Shown here: positions 61,224-64,000 of the stretch, piece after piece | Layout: every line of letters starts with the position of its first letter | Position numbering within the stretch: position 1 is the stretch's first letter | NCBI RefSeq assembly: GCF_001730295.1 | Contig: NZ_MIKA01000023.1 | Span: 186,001-250,000, forward strand | From: Enterococcus plantarum | Lineage (GTDB): Bacteria; Bacillota; Bacilli; Lactobacillales; Enterococcaceae | DNA: 64,000 nt | Reading direction: 5' to 3' | Translations under genes and position numbers: made by a program | Notes under the pieces: model-generated | What the model saw: the letters and a program-made list of their open reading frames with translations, nothing else | What the model was told of the DNA's origin: nothing | Databases searched by the model: none

Positions 61224-62075
61224 CTACTTGATGATTTCTTCAAAAATGAATGTACCCACGCCACCCTCTAAACAATCACCGATGACCCGCTGACATTGCT
61301 CTTTGACAATTTCCTTCGCATTCCCAACTGCAACAGGAATATCGACAACAGCCAACATCGCTAAATCGTTTTCGCCATCACCAATACCATAGCTACGCGC
61401 ATCTGGGAAATTCTTCATAAATTCTTTGATTGCATTTCCTTTGCTGCTCTTTGGATCGACGATTTCTAAGCATTGTGTAAAGGAAGAAAAAACTTCCGCT
61501 GACTCACTACTCAATACCTCACGCAATCGTTCATGTTCCTCATCGCTTGCTTCCATCAATTCTATTTTCATCACTTTTAAGTCTGGATGTTCAGTCAAAT
61601 AGGTAAAGGGATCTTCCACATGTTGACATTGTTCTTTGAAGAAGGCTTCTTTAAAATCCATGATTTGTTTGCCTGCTTCCCCCATCACTTCAAGTTTTTT
61701 CCTCAAGGCTAAAATATTCGCTTCATAATTTTCAACTGGTTTTAAAATGATTCCTTCATTTGTGTGAATATGATAAAAAATATTCCGTGCTTCTAAAATG
61801 GCGATGACTCTCTCGCATTCACTCATGGATACACAATGATTATATTGAACGGGTTCACCAACTAATTTATGTCCCCCACCATTACTAAAAATAACATCGC
61901 ACTCACTGTCTAATTCATCCATCAATTCTGTCAATTGTGCATAACCACGGCCACTGATAAACACAAAATGATCCCCTTGTTTTTGTAATGCGTAAATCGC
62001 ATCATAATTGACTTTCGGCACTTCGCCAGCCAAATCCTGAAATGTTCCATCTATATCACAAAACACAATGTTCAT
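61224..62075 (-). CDS. Cof-type HAD phosphatase
   Basis: A 283-aa HAD-superfamily IIB hydrolase: catalytic FCDIDGTFQDLAG, motif II FISGRGYAQL, and motif IV GIGDGENDLAML. The cap domain is residues 85-190. Members dephosphorylate sugar phosphates or flavin and PLP precursors; the substrate is unknown. Monocistronic. Confidence 0.88.
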   Translation of the reverse strand: MNIVFCDIDGTFQDLAGEVPKVNYDAIYALQKQGDHFVFISGRGYAQLTELMDELDSECDVIFSNGGGHKLVGEPVQYNHCVSMSECERVIAILEARNIFYHIHTNEGIILKPVENYEANILALRKKLEVMGEAGKQIMDFKEAFFKEQCQHVEDPFTYLTEHPDLKVMKIELMEASDEEHERLREVLSSESAEVFSSFTQCLEIVDPKSSKGNAIKEFMKNFPDARSYGIGDGENDLAMLAVVDIPVAVGNAKEIVKEQCQRVIGDCLEGGVGTFIFEEIIK

Positions 62076-62233
62076 TCATTAAGCTCCTTTTCTTTATCGG
62101 CTCATCACCCCTTTAGGAACAAGATAAAATAAGAGTAAGCCTTTTTATTTCAACTATCTGAGTATAGCATAATTTTTCTGAAAATTTTTAACTTTCTTCA
62201 ATTTTACAGTTGACCGTTTAAACGAAGAAAGTT

Positions 62234-62283
62234 AAAAAATCTGTATAAATAGCCGCTAACTACATCGGTTATTTATACAGATT
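62234..62283 (-). terminator. Terminator of the lipoprotein gene
   Basis: AATCTGTATAAATA / TATTTATACAGATT stem with TTTTTT on the minus strand. Confidence 0.85.
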
Positions 62284-62325
62284 CGCTTAATTGCTGTTTT
62301 GACTTTTTGTTCTATTCATACAGGC

Positions 62326-63063
62326 TTAGTCCGTGTAATCAACGATCGTCGCATAAAGCTCTTTTAACTCCTGCTTACTGTCAAACCCTCCCAATAATGA
62401 TTGTGACACCTTCTTTTTTTCTACAGCCTCTTTATCATTGCTGTATACTACAGCCTTTGCTGACGTCGGTCGTTTCGCGACTTCTTTGTAATCTTCTTTA
62501 AAATGTTGAATTGATCTATTGGACAATTCATTAGACAAGTCAATGATTTCTGTACTTTTTGCTAATAATTCATCATAATTGTCTTTAGGATAGGCTATTT
62601 TCTCACCGTAAGTTGTCATTGAAAGACTTTGCGAAGTCAACCGGACTTCTTTTTTCTCTTTATTAAATGAATATTTTAAATCTACTAGCGCAAAAACGCT
62701 TAGCTCGTTTCCTTCATTCAAGGGATAATAGGCCCGCACTTTTAGTTCGACACTTGAAGCGTACATTGTATATTCAGAAACTCCTGTTTGCACGCCTTCA
62801 GTCATAACATCATTTTGCAGCATCCCTTTGACTTGTGAGATAAACTTTGGAATTTTTACTTTAAACTTGTTTTCTAATAAATCAAAGGCTTCGTTTTCCT
62901 TAATTTTAGGATAATCAAACGTTCCAAATGGTTTATCTCGTTTTTCATGCCAGGTAAGCTGCTGATGTTCGACTGGGCCTGTCTGTTTTTTGGAAGAACA
63001 GCCACTAATCATTAGCGCACCTACGATTATCACCACACATAAAAGATAGGCGTTTCGTTTCAT
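62326..63063 (-). CDS. Lipoprotein of unknown function
   Basis: A 245-aa lipoprotein: signal MKRNAYLLCVVIIVGALM with lipobox ISGC. The middle has alternating strands (VELKVRAYYPLNEGNELSVF, FALVDLKYSFNKEKKEV), and a helical segment follows (DELLAKSTEIIDLSNELSNR). I do not recognise the family. Its ATG overlaps the TAA of an upstream gene remnant (TAATG), so it was once translationally coupled to that gene. Confidence 0.72.
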   Translation of the reverse strand: MKRNAYLLCVVIIVGALMISGCSSKKQTGPVEHQQLTWHEKRDKPFGTFDYPKIKENEAFDLLENKFKVKIPKFISQVKGMLQNDVMTEGVQTGVSEYTMYASSVELKVRAYYPLNEGNELSVFALVDLKYSFNKEKKEVRLTSQSLSMTTYGEKIAYPKDNYDELLAKSTEIIDLSNELSNRSIQHFKEDYKEVAKRPTSAKAVVYSNDKEAVEKKKVSQSLLGGFDSKQELKELYATIVDYTD

Positions 63064-63506
63064 TATTTGTCCTCTACTTTCTCTGCTTCATTGAACACGA
63101 CGATTGGAACAGCTTTTGCCTCTTTGAAGACTTCCTTTGCTGGAATCAATTAAACATCACGATCATCTTTTAATTCATATAAACTAACACCTTCAAGTCC
63201 GTTTCCAACATAAATTTCTTTACTTTTTTGTTTGATTAATTTTGGAATATCCAAAATTGAATTGTTTTCCATACTCGCTTTGTTCATTGCGCTTTTTAAG
63301 ACAGTCACAATCGAATGAATCGTTGCAGGGGATAAATTCAAACCTGTTAAATAGTTTATAAACTCTTCAACATCTCGACTTTTCACAATAGTCAATTGCT
63401 TTTTCCCTAGAAAAGGAATAATGTATTTATCCATCCGTAAACGGTAACTTGAATATGTTGATCGCTTGATTTTTTTTCGCATCAATACATTTATATATAT
63501 TTTCAC
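63063..63506 (-). pseudogene. Truncated integrase fused to the tail of another gene
   Basis: The first 95 or so codons encode the SAM-like core-binding domain of a tyrosine recombinase (RMDKYIIPFLGKKQLTIVKS, DVEEFINYLTGLNLSPATIH). No catalytic R-H-R-Y domain follows. The frame reaches a TAA at 63150, and beyond it the same frame continues with IPAKEVFKEAKAVPIVVFNE to a second TAA overlapping the lipoprotein ATG. So an integrase fragment has replaced the 5' part of a gene that was coupled to the lipoprotein. The junction probably lies near codons 95-118. Confidence 0.75.
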
Positions 63507-64000
63507 CTTTTCTGCTCAACTTATAACAGCCTTTCCGAAAAATTTTGATGGCTAAAAAATATAAATCTTTTTTCTAAATCTATATCGGTCAATAATTATT
63601 GGATAACATACAATCAAAATAGAAGAATTTATCGTTAGATCCAGCCAATTTTTATTTATTACTAAAAATAAACCTCCAGTATTCTCATTTTTTATCAAAA
63701 TTATTAAAAACGTGATAAAAAACGAACTTGTTCTTTATAGACTGTGTTCTCATTTTGATATAGAATAAATTAGTAGTTCTAATTAGAAAGCGATTACATC
63801 TTTGTTAGATTCATTATTTTCTTATAACTGCTACATCCAAGAAAAAAATTTTTGATTTATAGTCAACTTCATTATAACAATAAATATTTTATTTTACACT
63901 ATTTTATATCAAAATCATATTTTTTATTCGATATACATTACTATTAATAACATATTCACTCTTTCCCATCATGGGTAAAGCCCATTCTTAAAGGATCACC
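63507..64000. other. AT-rich intergenic DNA, no gene seen
   Basis: Nearly 500 bases of very AT-rich sequence upstream of the integrase remnant. No frame of note, tRNA or clear attachment site is seen. TTGACT- and TATAAT-like words occur by chance in such DNA and are not called. Confidence 0.5.

Overview
The window reads as chromosomal DNA of a low-GC Lactobacillales bacterium, most likely an Enterococcus of the E. faecalis group. The basis is gene order and family content: an F-type ATP synthase operon followed by a DUF1146 gene and murA, the run tdk-prfA-prmC-ywlC-glyA-upp, murT/gatD, a LicT-controlled beta-glucoside PTS, and small families such as DUF1827. The species cannot be fixed from sequence alone. 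Most genes lie on the minus strand, so operons below are read right to left.

Left part (1-13.8 kb): the 5' end of sufC; the methionine importer metNIQ behind a T-box leader and five 118-bp tandem repeats; a gcvH/ArsC-like pair; a SEDS glycosyltransferase (rodA type); a lipoprotein; tRNA-Thr(CGT); then upp, glyA, ywlC, prmC, prfA and tdk.

14.1-17.7 kb is the accessory island. It holds a cassette resembling the type VII secretion lipase toxin/immunity modules of Staphylococcus (TslA, TlaA, TlaB, TilA): a tandem-type lipoprotein, a lipase-like effector and two small helical partners. The lipase gene has a one-base frameshift exactly at its GHSLGG nucleophile elbow. Beside it are decayed fragments (a WXG-like small protein, a FIVAR-like C-terminus, another C-terminal tail) and a copy of a dispersed 170-bp element.

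Middle (17.7-39.4 kb): a lipoprotein flavin reductase, ktrB, a purine permease, murT-gatD (lipid II amidation), manA, a serine hydrolase, a VOC protein, a guanylate-kinase-like protein, the bgl operon with two LicT antiterminator/terminator leaders, azoreductase, a PerM-family permease, a lone glucitol EIIA, a broken 3D-domain protein, and murA with small membrane-protein neighbours.

Right part (39.6-64 kb): atpBEFHAGDC, in which a repeat occupies an unusually wide atpE-atpF gap; smpB-rnr-esterase-secG; a P-type ATPase with yjdI/yjdJ-like genes; a CRISPR array with type I-C-like repeats and a leader but no cas gene in the window; nadE-pncB; gtrA; DUF1827; a MerR-TipAS regulator with a 19-bp-spacer promoter; a Cof-type phosphatase; a lipoprotein; and a truncated integrase fused to the tail of another gene.

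The strongest candidates for something new are the frameshifted type VII lipase cassette, the orphan array, and the structured 118-bp repeat family that appears both between the met T-box and metN and inside the atp operon.
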